Virus record (IMG/VR): IMGVR_UViG_3300021961_000233
Location: 1-39,562 of that record
Strand: one strand, 5' to 3'
From: a virus
DNA length: 39,562 nucleotides
Shown here: one piece after another, positions 9,066 to 18,217 of the stretch
Layout: every line of letters starts with the position of its first letter
How positions within the stretch are numbered: position 1 is the stretch's first letter
Program-made: the position numbers and the translations under genes
Notes under the pieces: generated by a model
What the model saw: the letters and a program-made list of their open reading frames with translations, nothing else
What the model was told of the DNA's origin: nothing
Databases searched by the model: none

Positions 9066-10337
9066 ATGGCTCAAACGATTCAAATTAAACGCAGTAGCTC
9101 CACAGCTACTCCTACTTCACTACAAAATGGTGAATTAGCGTATTCGGCAACGAGTAATAAGCTATTTATTGGTCGCCCTGGTGGTGGTACTGGTGATGTA
9201 GATGCGATTGGCGGAAAAGTATATGTAGATATGCTTGACCATACCGCTGGTACTCTTACCGCAAGCAGTGCAATAGTTGTAGACTCAAATAGTAAGATTG
9301 ATAACTTTTTAGTAGATAATCTTCAGTTTGATGGTAATGCAATTACTTCTACAAATACAAATGGTACTATTACCATTACTCCAAATGGTACTGGCGATCT
9401 TGTTCTTGATGGACTCAATTGGCCTCAAGCAGACGGTAGCGCAAATCAATACTTAAAAACTGATGGTTCAGGTCAGCTTTCTTGGGGTACTGTAACTTCT
9501 AGCTTTACAATTTCTGACGGCTCTGCCACAGATACTTTTAATACTGGTGGTACTCTTACTTTTGCCGCTGGTACCGATATAAGCACCACTGTAACTAATG
9601 ATACAGTAACAATTGCATACACTGGTAGTGATGTAACTCTTTCAGGTGCTTATAATTATCTTACTCTTAGTGGTCAGCAGATTACTCTTGGTCAGATAGA
9701 CCTTACTACTGACGTTACTGGTTCATTGCCAAATGCTAATTTAGCAAATAGTTCTTTTACTCTTGGCAGCACTTCTATTTCCCTTGGTAGTACAACTACT
9801 ACTGTTGCTGGACTTACCTCTGTAACTTCTACAGATTTTGTTGGTGATGTTTCTCAAGCAAATGGCTCTGGTACTGATGTTAGTGGTACTGATTTAATTA
9901 TAAAAGCTGGTGCGGGTACAGGTACTGGCGCAGGCGGTAAAATTTACTTTAGAACTGCAGATGGTGCAGGTTCTACTGGCTCAACCGTAAACAGTCATGC
10001 AAATGCTCTTATTTTGAATGACGACATGGTCGCAACCTTTGGTGCGGGTGTTGTTATTACTGGCGACCTGACTGTAAATGGTACAACTACTACTGTAAAC
10101 TCAAATACTGTAGCTGTTGGTGATAACATTCTTGTCCTAAATAGCGACGAGACTGGTACTCCCTCTCAGAACGCTGGTATCGAAATCGAACGCGGTACAT
10201 CCTCAAATGTAGCTCTGCGTTGGAATGAAACTAGCGATAAGTGGGAAACTACTATTGACGGTACAAATTATTATGTGCTTCTCAATGCTAACAATTTTAC
10301 AACTGAAATTACCACACTCGATGGCGGTACATTCTAA
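9066..10337 (+). CDS. Tail fibre-like structural protein
   Basis: 423 residues with an AGGGG site before ATG 9066. The N-terminus MAQTIQIKRSSSTATPTSL then NGELAYSATSNKLFIG is the anchoring pattern of many phage fibres and is shared with the next gene. The centre has beta-helix-like repeats rich in Gly, Ser and Thr (TNGTITITPNGTGDLVLDG, then FVGDVSQANGSGTDVSG). A fibre motif with GDLTVNGTTTTVNSN and AGIEIERG precedes a final globular part with RWNETSDKWETTIDG. The end, TLDGGTF, matches the upstream protein's tail. This is probably a trimeric fibre shaft; no enzyme domain is visible. Confidence 0.7.
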   Translation: MAQTIQIKRSSSTATPTSLQNGELAYSATSNKLFIGRPGGGTGDVDAIGGKVYVDMLDHTAGTLTASSAIVVDSNSKIDNFLVDNLQFDGNAITSTNTNGTITITPNGTGDLVLDGLNWPQADGSANQYLKTDGSGQLSWGTVTSSFTISDGSATDTFNTGGTLTFAAGTDISTTVTNDTVTIAYTGSDVTLSGAYNYLTLSGQQITLGQIDLTTDVTGSLPNANLANSSFTLGSTSISLGSTTTTVAGLTSVTSTDFVGDVSQANGSGTDVSGTDLIIKAGAGTGTGAGGKIYFRTADGAGSTGSTVNSHANALILNDDMVATFGAGVVITGDLTVNGTTTTVNSNTVAVGDNILVLNSDETGTPSQNAGIEIERGTSSNVALRWNETSDKWETTIDGTNYYVLLNANNFTTEITTLDGGTF

Positions 10338-10349
10338 ATAGAAACTAAC

Positions 10350-10378
10350 CTCCTGCGTATATACGCAATTTATAGGAG
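10350..10378 (+). promoter_or_regulatory. Hairpin that could mask the ribosome binding site of the next gene
   Basis: In the 47-base gap before ATG 10385, CTCCT (10350-10354) can pair with the Shine-Dalgarno AGGAG (10374-10378). Between them is a perfect GCGTATATACGC palindrome (10355-10366). Folded, the stacked stems would bury the binding site. The fold is inferred by eye and was not computed. Confidence 0.35.
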
Positions 10379-10384
10379 AGCCAA

Positions 10385-11266
10385 ATGGCACAAACGATAA
10401 AACTGAAGCGTTCGGCAACACCGAGCGCGGCTCCTACTACCTCGGATTTGGATCTTGGTGAAGTTGCTATCAATACCTATGATGGCAAAATGTACATCAA
10501 GAAAAATGTCTCGGGTACAGAGAGCATCGTAGAAATTAGTGGAGGAGGCGGAGCGCCTTCTGGTGACTATCTTTACGAGCGTACAACATATACTGCCACT
10601 GCCTCTCAAACAACCTTTCTTGCTGACTACTATGTTGGTTATGTAGATGTCTGGTTGAATGGTATTAAACTGATACCTGGAACTGACTTTACAGCAACAA
10701 ACGGCACATCTATAGTTCTTGCGTCTGGTGCAACCGTAGGAGACTCTGTTGAAATTCTTGCTTGGATTTCTTCAGACTTAAATACTTTAATTGCAGCTGT
10801 AGGATTCGATACTTATACTTATACTGCAACTGCTTCACAAACGACTTTTTCTGGTGCAGATGACAATACTGCAACTTTAGCATATACAGTTGGTCGTGTT
10901 CAAGTATTTATGAATGGTATATTACTTGATGGTGACTCAGAATATACTGCTTCAAATGGTACTTCTATAGTTCTTGCTGCTGCCGCTTCTGTAAATGACA
11001 TAATAAAGATTATCGCATATACAGCAGACACAGCAACTACTCTTGACTTAACAGTACAAGGTAATTTAACAGTTACTGGTACTACAACTGGAATAGAAAC
11101 AGATTTTTATAATTCTGATGCTGTTACAGCAGATAGAACATTAGACTCAACTACACACTACCGTGCAGGTAAGAATACAACTATAAACAGCGGAGTAACT
11201 TTAACAGTTCCTTCAGACAGTCTGCTAGAGATATATCACGATTACGTAGCAGCGAAAGCCTTATAA
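10385..11266 (+). CDS. Tail fibre-like protein with internal duplication
   Basis: 293 residues. The N-terminus MAQTIKLKRSATPSAAPTT, then LGEVAINTYDGKMYIKK, is paralogous to the start of the upstream fibre gene and probably anchors it to the tail. Residues ~69-128 and ~145-212 are an internal repeat: each begins TATASQTTF, contains VxVxxNGI and ends NGTSIVLA followed by a hydrophobic strand. After TVQGNLTVTGTTTG comes a C-terminal beta domain ending SGVTLTVPSDSLLEI, related to the end of the 84-residue protein at 14937-15191. Probably a short receptor-binding fibre. Confidence 0.65.
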   Translation: MAQTIKLKRSATPSAAPTTSDLDLGEVAINTYDGKMYIKKNVSGTESIVEISGGGGAPSGDYLYERTTYTATASQTTFLADYYVGYVDVWLNGIKLIPGTDFTATNGTSIVLASGATVGDSVEILAWISSDLNTLIAAVGFDTYTYTATASQTTFSGADDNTATLAYTVGRVQVFMNGILLDGDSEYTASNGTSIVLAAAASVNDIIKIIAYTADTATTLDLTVQGNLTVTGTTTGIETDFYNSDAVTADRTLDSTTHYRAGKNTTINSGVTLTVPSDSLLEIYHDYVAAKAL

Positions 11267-11276
11267 GGGGAAAACA

Positions 11277-11798
11277 ATGGCATTAAAATTAAACAGTGCA
11301 TCGGGGTCAATTACAATTTCTGCCGAAGACGGAAGCGGAAATGTGGATATTAGTTTTCCTCGTGCGGGCTATCAAGCTTACGACGCAGATACTACAAAGA
11401 ATGACGTAGCGAATACTTTTACTGCAGACCAGACTATTACTGGTGAACTACTTGTAGACAGCTATAACGAAAAGTATAATGCAGTTACGTCATCAACTAA
11501 TGCGACCACAGTGGACTGCGAAACTGGCAACGTGTTTAGTCATACACTTACAGAAAATACTACTTTTACTTTTAGTAACCCTCCTACATCCGGTACAGCC
11601 TACGCAATGGCGGTTAGAATAGTACAAGATGCAAGTGCGAGCGGTTTTACAGTTACATGGCCTGCAGCAGTTGATTGGCCTGCTGCAACCGCCCCAACTC
11701 TTACAGCTACAGCAGATGCTGTAGATTGGTTTGTTTTCACTACTGTTGACGGTGGAACAACTTGGTATGGATTTACTTCAGGACAGGCACTAGCATAA
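11277..11798 (+). CDS. Adhesin cassette small protein, copy A
   Basis: 173 residues with GGGG before ATG 11277. Its sequence is strongly paralogous to 15191-15700, both containing DADTTKNDVANTFTA, HTLTENTTFTFSN, QDASASGFTVTWPAAVDW and DGGTTWYGFT. The fold looks all-beta; the type is frequent in marine-phage fibre regions. Its TAA overlaps the ATG of the large lectin-like protein, so the two are translated together and may form one structure, for instance a shaft or tip carrying the larger adhesin. No catalytic site is visible. Confidence 0.65.
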   Translation: MALKLNSASGSITISAEDGSGNVDISFPRAGYQAYDADTTKNDVANTFTADQTITGELLVDSYNEKYNAVTSSTNATTVDCETGNVFSHTLTENTTFTFSNPPTSGTAYAMAVRIVQDASASGFTVTWPAAVDWPAATAPTLTATADAVDWFVFTTVDGGTTWYGFTSGQALA

Positions 11799-14341
11799 TG
11801 AGTAATTTTGGTAAATTAATGCAACAAGCTGCCGCTGGCTCTGCTGGTGGAGATTTCTATGAGCATACAATAGATAACTCTATTCTATTATCTCATGATA
11901 GCAGTCAATATTTACGTAGATATATGGAAACTAATTCGTCTACTAATACTGATAAGAAAAAAGGTGTAATAAGTTTTTGGTTTAAAAACTGGAAAACTAG
12001 AAGAACAAACCGTACTAATTTATATAATCATATGGATGATGGATATGAGCTGGGGACGATTGAAATAGCAAACAGCACTACTGAAGTTTTAGAAGATTCC
12101 ATCTATATGCAAGATTTTCAGTACGACAATAGAAGCAATTGGAGCGGTAGTAATTATCAGCTGGACGCTGTAGTAGGCATATCTAATAATGCAAGAAGAT
12201 TTAGAGATAGAGCAGGATGGTATCATTATTGTTTTATATGGGATACAACACAAGCATCTGCTACAGATAGAGTAAAAGTTTATATTAATGGTGAATTGCA
12301 AGGATGGACGCACGATACAACTGTATCTTCTCCCAGATTTTCGGGGGTTGCTCAACTTCCTACTCTAAATGAACAATTAAATTATCTTGCTGTAGGTGAA
12401 ACAAGCGGATCGACTTCTTGTAGGCAGTATATAGGAGCATATGGAGATCCCTGGACTTATACTAATCAGTTTGTGTATTCAGATATACAAATGGCAGAAT
12501 TTCAAGCAATTGATGGAACAGCCTATGATATTAGTAAATTTGGAAAGTTAAAAAATGGCATCTGGATTCCAGTAGCCCCTTCTGGAATTTCATATGGAAC
12601 TGCGGGTAGTTATTTAAAATTTAATAATTCAGGTTCTCTTGGTGCAGATAGTAGCGGTAATGGAAATGATTGGACTGTAGTAAACGGAGCAACTCAATTA
12701 AATGATACGCCTACGAATAACTTTGCTACTTTTGATCCAAATTTTCTTGGGACCTTTTATGATGGTGTTGGTACTGTAACTGCACCAAATATTACTGGTA
12801 CAAATGGAAATCTTAATATAGCAGCACCAAATTCGCCGGGAGATGGATGGGGGACATATTCCTACCTTACTCAAGACATTTTGCCGGGAATGAAAACTTA
12901 TGTTGAGTTTTCTAACCTTACAAATGCACAGCTGTGGGTTGTTCGCTCCAGAAATAAGATAGAAAATCCCGGCTCTGGGCTACCCACAGGCCGCATTGGA
13001 ATGTATAGTGGAGGAATTGTTATTGACGGAAGTGCAAGTGGTTCAAGTTCTGGTAGTGCAGTTTCATTTACTTCTTCAGACACAATCGCAGTTGCAGTTG
13101 ATTATGATAACCACACTTCTTACTGGTATAAAAACAATACTCTATTCTGGACAGTAACTAACATGAGTTTTTCTGGGACTACTTATCGAGAACCAGATGG
13201 TTATTGGATAATCTACACTCCCGGCACAAGCGGTGCAACTGGCACAGCTAGAGTAAATACAGGACAAACGGCTTTTACTTATACGCCACCAACTGGGTTT
13301 GAAGGCCTTTCTACTGCAACAAGAACTGAATCTACGTTAAATCCGGCAGGGGCTGAAAATACTTTAGACTATTTTAATGTTGTTACATATACGGGCAACG
13401 GTACAGCTATAGGTAGCGGCGGCAAATCTGTTACTGGTGTTGGATTCCAGCCCGATATGGTATGGACAAAAAACCGGGATGCGGCACAAAGTTGGGCGTG
13501 GATGGACACCCAGATAGGGGCAGGGAAGTATTGGACTCACAACTATACCAGCACGGGCGTTATTACCAATTCAGAATCTTTGTCTAGCATGGATGCAGAT
13601 GGGTTTACCGTGGGTAATCTTGCCAATGTCAATGTAAATGCACAAAATTATATAGCATATTGTTTTAAGAAAAAAGCAGGATTTTTTGATATAGTCGGAT
13701 ACTCAGGTACAGGCTCTGTGCAAAACATAGCGCACGGCTTGGGAGTTGCTCCTAAGATAATTATTGTTAAGCGTGTGACCAACGCCAATACTGCCCCAAG
13801 CTATTTTGATTCTGGGTTCTATAGTGACCCGCAGACAGATTTCATGGGGTTTTTTGACACTAACGCTTTTACCGACGAGAACACTATCTGGAACGATACC
13901 GCACCCACATCTACACAGTTTACGGTTGGTACTAACAGCGGCGTAAATTTGAGCTCAGACACATTTATAGCTTATCTTTTTGCAGAAGTTGAAGGCATGA
14001 CAAAAATGGGATACTACAAAGGAAATAATTCTACTCCTGAAGGCCCATTTGAGTACACAGGATTTAAACCTGCATTTGTTATGGTAAAAAATATTAGTAA
14101 TTCAGGGTACCACTTTGTTGCCGTAGATAATAAAAGAAAAAGAGAAAATTTTAATCCTCAAAATGGATGGTTATATATGAGCGGGTCTGATGCTGAAGTA
14201 TCAAATTCATCCTCTGTAATTGATTTTTATAGCCATGGATTTAAATTAAGAGCAGATAGTAATACTGCAAACGGGGCAGCATTAAGTTACGCTTACATCG
14301 CATTTGCACATAGCCCCTTTAAATATGCAAATGCAGGATAA
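11798..14341 (+). CDS. Large lectin-like adhesin with LamG/SPRY-like and repeat C-terminal domains, copy A
   Basis: 847 residues from ATG 11798, which overlaps the previous stop (TAATG); an in-frame upstream ATG at 11762 lies inside the previous gene and is not favoured. After AAAGSAGGDFYEHTIDNS comes a concanavalin/LamG-like domain (~30-250; VISFWFKNW, WYHYCFIWDTT, VKVYINGEL). A SPRY-like region (~330-500; YVEFSNLT, IAVAVDYDNHTSYWYKNN) follows. The last third has the phage repeat type with GFQPDMVWTKNRD, IAYCFKKKAGFFDIVGY, HGLGVAPKIIIVK and FKPAFVMVKN (DUF7483-like, by recall), ending FKYANAG. Probably binds host polysaccharide. The DNA from about 13400 to 13960 looks richer in G+C than its surroundings, suggesting mosaic exchange. 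Paralogue of 15704-18208. Confidence 0.7.
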   Translation: MSNFGKLMQQAAAGSAGGDFYEHTIDNSILLSHDSSQYLRRYMETNSSTNTDKKKGVISFWFKNWKTRRTNRTNLYNHMDDGYELGTIEIANSTTEVLEDSIYMQDFQYDNRSNWSGSNYQLDAVVGISNNARRFRDRAGWYHYCFIWDTTQASATDRVKVYINGELQGWTHDTTVSSPRFSGVAQLPTLNEQLNYLAVGETSGSTSCRQYIGAYGDPWTYTNQFVYSDIQMAEFQAIDGTAYDISKFGKLKNGIWIPVAPSGISYGTAGSYLKFNNSGSLGADSSGNGNDWTVVNGATQLNDTPTNNFATFDPNFLGTFYDGVGTVTAPNITGTNGNLNIAAPNSPGDGWGTYSYLTQDILPGMKTYVEFSNLTNAQLWVVRSRNKIENPGSGLPTGRIGMYSGGIVIDGSASGSSSGSAVSFTSSDTIAVAVDYDNHTSYWYKNNTLFWTVTNMSFSGTTYREPDGYWIIYTPGTSGATGTARVNTGQTAFTYTPPTGFEGLSTATRTESTLNPAGAENTLDYFNVVTYTGNGTAIGSGGKSVTGVGFQPDMVWTKNRDAAQSWAWMDTQIGAGKYWTHNYTSTGVITNSESLSSMDADGFTVGNLANVNVNAQNYIAYCFKKKAGFFDIVGYSGTGSVQNIAHGLGVAPKIIIVKRVTNANTAPSYFDSGFYSDPQTDFMGFFDTNAFTDENTIWNDTAPTSTQFTVGTNSGVNLSSDTFIAYLFAEVEGMTKMGYYKGNNSTPEGPFEYTGFKPAFVMVKNISNSGYHFVAVDNKRKRENFNPQNGWLYMSGSDAEVSNSSSVIDFYSHGFKLRADSNTANGAALSYAYIAFAHSPFKYANAG

Positions 14342-14355
14342 TCGGAGAAAAAACG

Positions 14356-14937
14356 ATGAGATATTATGATATAACAAACTCACAGGTAAAAAGTGAGAGG
14401 CAGATAGTAAGAGAAAATCCGAATACAAGTTTTGCTCTTCCGTTATCTGCTGCCGCATTAGCGGGATTAAACATGGCAATTCTAAAAGAGGACGTGCGTC
14501 CTTCTTATGATGCGGATACTCAAACAGTAATTGATGGTGATATTGAAGAGCGTTCAGGTTCTTACTATCAGACCTTTACTGTGATTGACCGTTCCGCAGA
14601 AGCAATTGCAAATGACCTGGCAAATAAGAAAGCAAATGTTCGTGCACAGCGCGATGCAAAACTTGCTGCAAGCGATTGGGCAGTTCTTCCTGATTCTGCT
14701 CTAAGTGCAGAAGATAAAACTGTTTACCAGAATTATCGCACTGCTCTTCGCAATGTTCCTGCACAGGAAGGTTTTCCAAACAATGCATTACCAGAAGGTC
14801 CAAACGAATCACCCTATGCTTCATGGACTTATAACTCTACAGATTTTGTGTGGGAAGCTCCTCTTGCAAAACCGGAAGGTGCAATATCTTGGAATGAAGA
14901 AGCATACCAAGAGGATAATACTACAGGCTGGTTCTAA
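14356..14937 (+). CDS. Tail assembly chaperone-like protein
   Basis: 193 residues with CGGAG before ATG 14356. Residues ~95-145 carry the phage tail assembly chaperone pattern: RAQRDAKLAASDW, LPDSALS, then YQNYRTALRNVPAQEGFP. In other phages such proteins are encoded beside fibre genes and help them fold or attach. The C-terminal ~40 residues (SWTYNSTDFVWEAPLAKPEG then SWNEEAYQ) resemble the end of the 121-residue protein at 19286-19651, suggesting a shared module. It lies between the two copies of the adhesin cassette, and its stop overlaps the next ATG. Confidence 0.6.
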   Translation: MRYYDITNSQVKSERQIVRENPNTSFALPLSAAALAGLNMAILKEDVRPSYDADTQTVIDGDIEERSGSYYQTFTVIDRSAEAIANDLANKKANVRAQRDAKLAASDWAVLPDSALSAEDKTVYQNYRTALRNVPAQEGFPNNALPEGPNESPYASWTYNSTDFVWEAPLAKPEGAISWNEEAYQEDNTTGWF

Positions 14938-15191
14938 TGGGAAAATCTCGAGATCTTGCAGATTCTGCAAATATAATTAATTACTTAGATAATTTAACTT
15001 CAGCGATTGAAGACTTAGATGGTGCTGGTATTACTTCAAATGCAGTCACTGTAACCTCGAGTACTACATTAGAAGCAAACAGTTTAAATAAAGCTTCAAC
15101 GCTTACATTGAATAATGGAGTCGCAGTAACTATACCTGTAGACTCAGGAATTGAGTTAACAGCGTACTCAAAGATTAGGAGATTTCCATAA
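14937..15191 (+). CDS. Short fibre-anchor protein
   Basis: 84 residues, start overlapping the previous stop and stop overlapping the next start (TAATG at both ends). The N-terminal ~30 residues are helical (RDLADSANIINYLDNL). The rest is a small beta domain ending NNGVAVTIPVDSGIELT, related to the C-terminus of the protein at 10385-11266 (SGVTLTVPSDSLLEI). Gene 10385 also directly precedes copy A of the cassette, so this beta domain seems to belong to the duplicated unit. Function beyond a structural role is unknown. Confidence 0.6.
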   Translation: MGKSRDLADSANIINYLDNLTSAIEDLDGAGITSNAVTVTSSTTLEANSLNKASTLTLNNGVAVTIPVDSGIELTAYSKIRRFP

Positions 15192-15700
15192 TGGCTTCTA
15201 TAGTTTTTACTACCGCAAGCGGTACAACAACTGTTACAGCGGAGGATGGGTCAGGAGCTGCTTCTGTTAGTATTCCTCGTGCTGGTATACAGGCGTTTGA
15301 TGCTGACACTACAAAGAACGATGTAGCAAACACATTTACCGCAAATCAGACTTTTGACAATGGTATTATTGAAGAATACAATGCAGTCACTTCAAGTAGT
15401 AATGCAACTACTGTAGATTTAGATACTGGAAATAATTTTTCACATACTCTTACAGAAAATACTACTTTTACTTTTAGTAATGCTGCAACTTCTGGAAAAG
15501 TTTCAAGTTTTACACTTAAATTAGTACAGGATGCAAGTGCTTCTGGTTTTACAGTTACGTGGCCTGCTGCAGTAGACTGGGCGAGTGCCACAGCACCTAC
15601 TTTAACAGCAACAGCTTCTGCTGTAGATTATTTTGTTTTTATTACACATGATGGCGGTACAACCTGGTACGGATTTACTGCTGGTCAGGCAATGGGCTAA
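15191..15700 (+). CDS. Adhesin cassette small protein, copy B
   Basis: 169 residues; paralogue of the 173-residue protein at 11277. They share DADTTKNDVANTFTA, the HTLTENTTFTFSN core, the QDASASGFTVTWPAAVDW block and the GTTWYGFTxGQA end, but differ at the N-terminus and in a four-residue gap near the middle. It is coupled to the upstream gene by TAATG and followed three bases later by the large adhesin copy B. The conserved C-terminus probably makes the contact shared by both copies. Confidence 0.65.
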   Translation: MASIVFTTASGTTTVTAEDGSGAASVSIPRAGIQAFDADTTKNDVANTFTANQTFDNGIIEEYNAVTSSSNATTVDLDTGNNFSHTLTENTTFTFSNAATSGKVSSFTLKLVQDASASGFTVTWPAAVDWASATAPTLTATASAVDYFVFITHDGGTTWYGFTAGQAMG

Positions 15701-15703
15701 AAA

Positions 15704-18208
15704 ATGACTGCTTCTAAAAATTTAATACAAGCCGCCGCTGGTTCTGCTGGCGGAGATTTTTATGGGTATACCATAGATAACTCTGTTCGGTTTGCTAGTC
15801 CCTCTGACAAATTGACTAGAACAAACTCTGGCTCTGGGTCAACCAAAGGTTGTTTCTCAATGTGGGTTAAAAGAAGCAAATTAAACCCGGGCGCAGTGGT
15901 TCAGTTAATTGGTACAGGTGTTGGCGAGTTTTATTTTTCTGATTCTACACAGGGCGGTGGTGTATACTACCCAGATGCTATTGGGTATTACGAGTATTTT
16001 AACAGCGGCTATCAGGGGGCCGGGACTTCAAGCATAAATGCATCTAGTGCCTATAATGTTTTTAGGGATGTATCTGCTTGGTATCATGTTTTTATTGTAT
16101 GGGATACAACTTTAGCAACAGCTACAGATAGGTATCAAATATGGGTTAATAACCAAAGAGTAACGCTAACAGTTGACTCTAATGTAACACAAAATACTTT
16201 AGCTAGATGGTTTGCTTCTGGAGATATTGTAATAGGTAACAATTCTGCTGGCACAAAACCGTGCCATTCTTATTTGGCAGAGGTTGTTGGGATTGAAGGT
16301 ACGGCGTATGCACCCACAGACTTTGCAGTAAACAAGAACGGTGTCTGGATTCCAAAGAACGTATCAGGTCTAACCTTTGGCACTAACGGCTTCTACTTAA
16401 AGTTTAATAACTCTGGCGCACTTGGGACAGACTCAAGTGGCAACGGCAACAACTTCACTGTTTCAGGACTCACAAGTTCTGACCAGATGATTGATACGCC
16501 TACTAATAATTTCGCTACGTTGAACCCGCTTCTGCAATACACTACAGGCGCTGGTTATTCAGGGGCCATTTATCAAGGGAATTTAGAAAAGCAGGGGCCA
16601 GCAGATAACAGTTTCACTGGTGCATATTCTACAATCGCAATGGCCCCTAATACCGGAAAATGGTATTCAGAACATTATTTAGTTACAGAAAATAGAAACG
16701 CATTTGGCATTAGCTATGCCCCAACTGATGCAGGTAGTTCTACTACTCCAAATAACAGCACCGTATACGGGTATTATGCATTTGCATACTCTGGTTGGGC
16801 TTATTCACTTATTTACGCTACTTCTTCAGACTCGTCACCGCAGACAATTACAAATGTAAATTCAGGTTCAGTGGTTGGTATATTGTATGACTCTGACGCT
16901 TCAGAAGTAACTTTTTATGTAAATGGTACACAGGCTGGAACCGCTGTCTCTGTACCCGTAAAAACTTATGTTTTCTTTTCAGATGGGTATGGTGTAGCAC
17001 CGCAAAGTTATCAAGCATCTAACTTTGGTCAAGATTCAACCTTTAATGGACGTATTACAGCCGGAAGCAACACAGATGCTAATGGCATAGGCGACTTCAA
17101 GTACACCGTCCCATCAGGCGCACTAGCACTCTGTACAGCCAACCTCCCAGAACCAGCTATAGGCCCGAACAGTACGACTACGAGTGATGAGCATTTTGAT
17201 ACAGCACTCTATACAGGCAATGGCACTACAACCACTGTAAGCAGTTTGAACTTTCAGCCAGACCTTACGTGGATTAAGTCAAGAACATACGCAAGATTCC
17301 ATGCTTTAGCGGATGTGCTAAGAGGCTCTACCAAGTTTTTATCTTCAAATAGCACTAGTGCAGAAGATACAGTTGATTCAGGTAACGGAGTTGTATGGAA
17401 CTCAACTGGATTTGAAGTAGACGCATCTTCTGATTGGAACTCGTTAAACGAATCTGGAGCAAATATAGTAGCTTGGAACTGGAAAGCCAACGGCTCTGGA
17501 GTATCTAACACAGACGGCTCTATAACATCTACTGTATCTGCTAACACTGATGCTGGGTTTAGTATTGTTAGTTTTACGGCAACAGGGAGTAATCCATCTA
17601 CTATAGGTCATGGACTTGGTGTTGCCCCTGATTTAATTATTTTGAAAGTAAGAAATTCAGGTACAGGTGATTGGCTGGTATATCACCATGAAAATACTTC
17701 TGCCCCTGAAACTGATTACTTAGTGCTTCATAGCACATTGGGAACTTCAGATTACCCAGTATGGGCTGATACTGCTCCAACATCTTCTGTTTTTTCGTTA
17801 GGCACTTACTCGCAAAATGTTAATGGTTATACTTTTATAGCCTATTGTTTCGCAGAAGTAGAAGGCTTCAGTAAGTTTGGAAGCTATACTGGCAACAACT
17901 CTAATGACGGCCCATTTGTCTACACCGGCTTTAGACCTGCATTTCTTCTCGTTAAAGATGCAAATACAACAGGTTATTGGCCTATCTATGATTCAGCTAG
18001 AATGTCTTATAACGCAATAAAAGAATATGTTATGACAAATTCAAGTAATGCGGAAACTTCATTAGGTACAGAAAACGTAGACTTCTTATCTAATGGATTT
18101 AAATTACGGGCTAATAATGCTAATTCTGGGCAGAATAATGTTTCTGGTAATACATACATCTACATGGCATTCGCAGAAAACCCCTTTAAATACGCAAACG
18201 CAAGGTAG
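15704..18208 (+). CDS. Large lectin-like adhesin with LamG-like and repeat C-terminal domains, copy B
   Basis: 834 residues starting MTASKNLIQAAAGSAGGDFYG, matching copy A. Residues ~30-230 form a LamG-like domain (CFSMWVKRSK, AWYHVFIVWDTT, YQIWVNNQRV). Residues ~240-440 resemble a SPRY-like part (GKWYSEHYLV, VVGILYDSDASEVTFYVNG). The C-terminal region has FQPDLTWIKSR, GANIVAWNWKANG, HGLGVAPDLIILK, WLVYHHENTSAPETDYLVL and FRPAFLLVKD, a pattern very common in marine-phage adhesins (DUF7483-like, by recall), ending FKYANAR. It differs most from copy A in the middle, as expected if the two bind different receptors. DNA near 17100-17330 looks richer in G+C than its flanks. Confidence 0.7.
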   Translation: MTASKNLIQAAAGSAGGDFYGYTIDNSVRFASPSDKLTRTNSGSGSTKGCFSMWVKRSKLNPGAVVQLIGTGVGEFYFSDSTQGGGVYYPDAIGYYEYFNSGYQGAGTSSINASSAYNVFRDVSAWYHVFIVWDTTLATATDRYQIWVNNQRVTLTVDSNVTQNTLARWFASGDIVIGNNSAGTKPCHSYLAEVVGIEGTAYAPTDFAVNKNGVWIPKNVSGLTFGTNGFYLKFNNSGALGTDSSGNGNNFTVSGLTSSDQMIDTPTNNFATLNPLLQYTTGAGYSGAIYQGNLEKQGPADNSFTGAYSTIAMAPNTGKWYSEHYLVTENRNAFGISYAPTDAGSSTTPNNSTVYGYYAFAYSGWAYSLIYATSSDSSPQTITNVNSGSVVGILYDSDASEVTFYVNGTQAGTAVSVPVKTYVFFSDGYGVAPQSYQASNFGQDSTFNGRITAGSNTDANGIGDFKYTVPSGALALCTANLPEPAIGPNSTTTSDEHFDTALYTGNGTTTTVSSLNFQPDLTWIKSRTYARFHALADVLRGSTKFLSSNSTSAEDTVDSGNGVVWNSTGFEVDASSDWNSLNESGANIVAWNWKANGSGVSNTDGSITSTVSANTDAGFSIVSFTATGSNPSTIGHGLGVAPDLIILKVRNSGTGDWLVYHHENTSAPETDYLVLHSTLGTSDYPVWADTAPTSSVFSLGTYSQNVNGYTFIAYCFAEVEGFSKFGSYTGNNSNDGPFVYTGFRPAFLLVKDANTTGYWPIYDSARMSYNAIKEYVMTNSSNAETSLGTENVDFLSNGFKLRANNANSGQNNVSGNTYIYMAFAENPFKYANAR

Positions 18209-18217
18209 GAGAACAAA

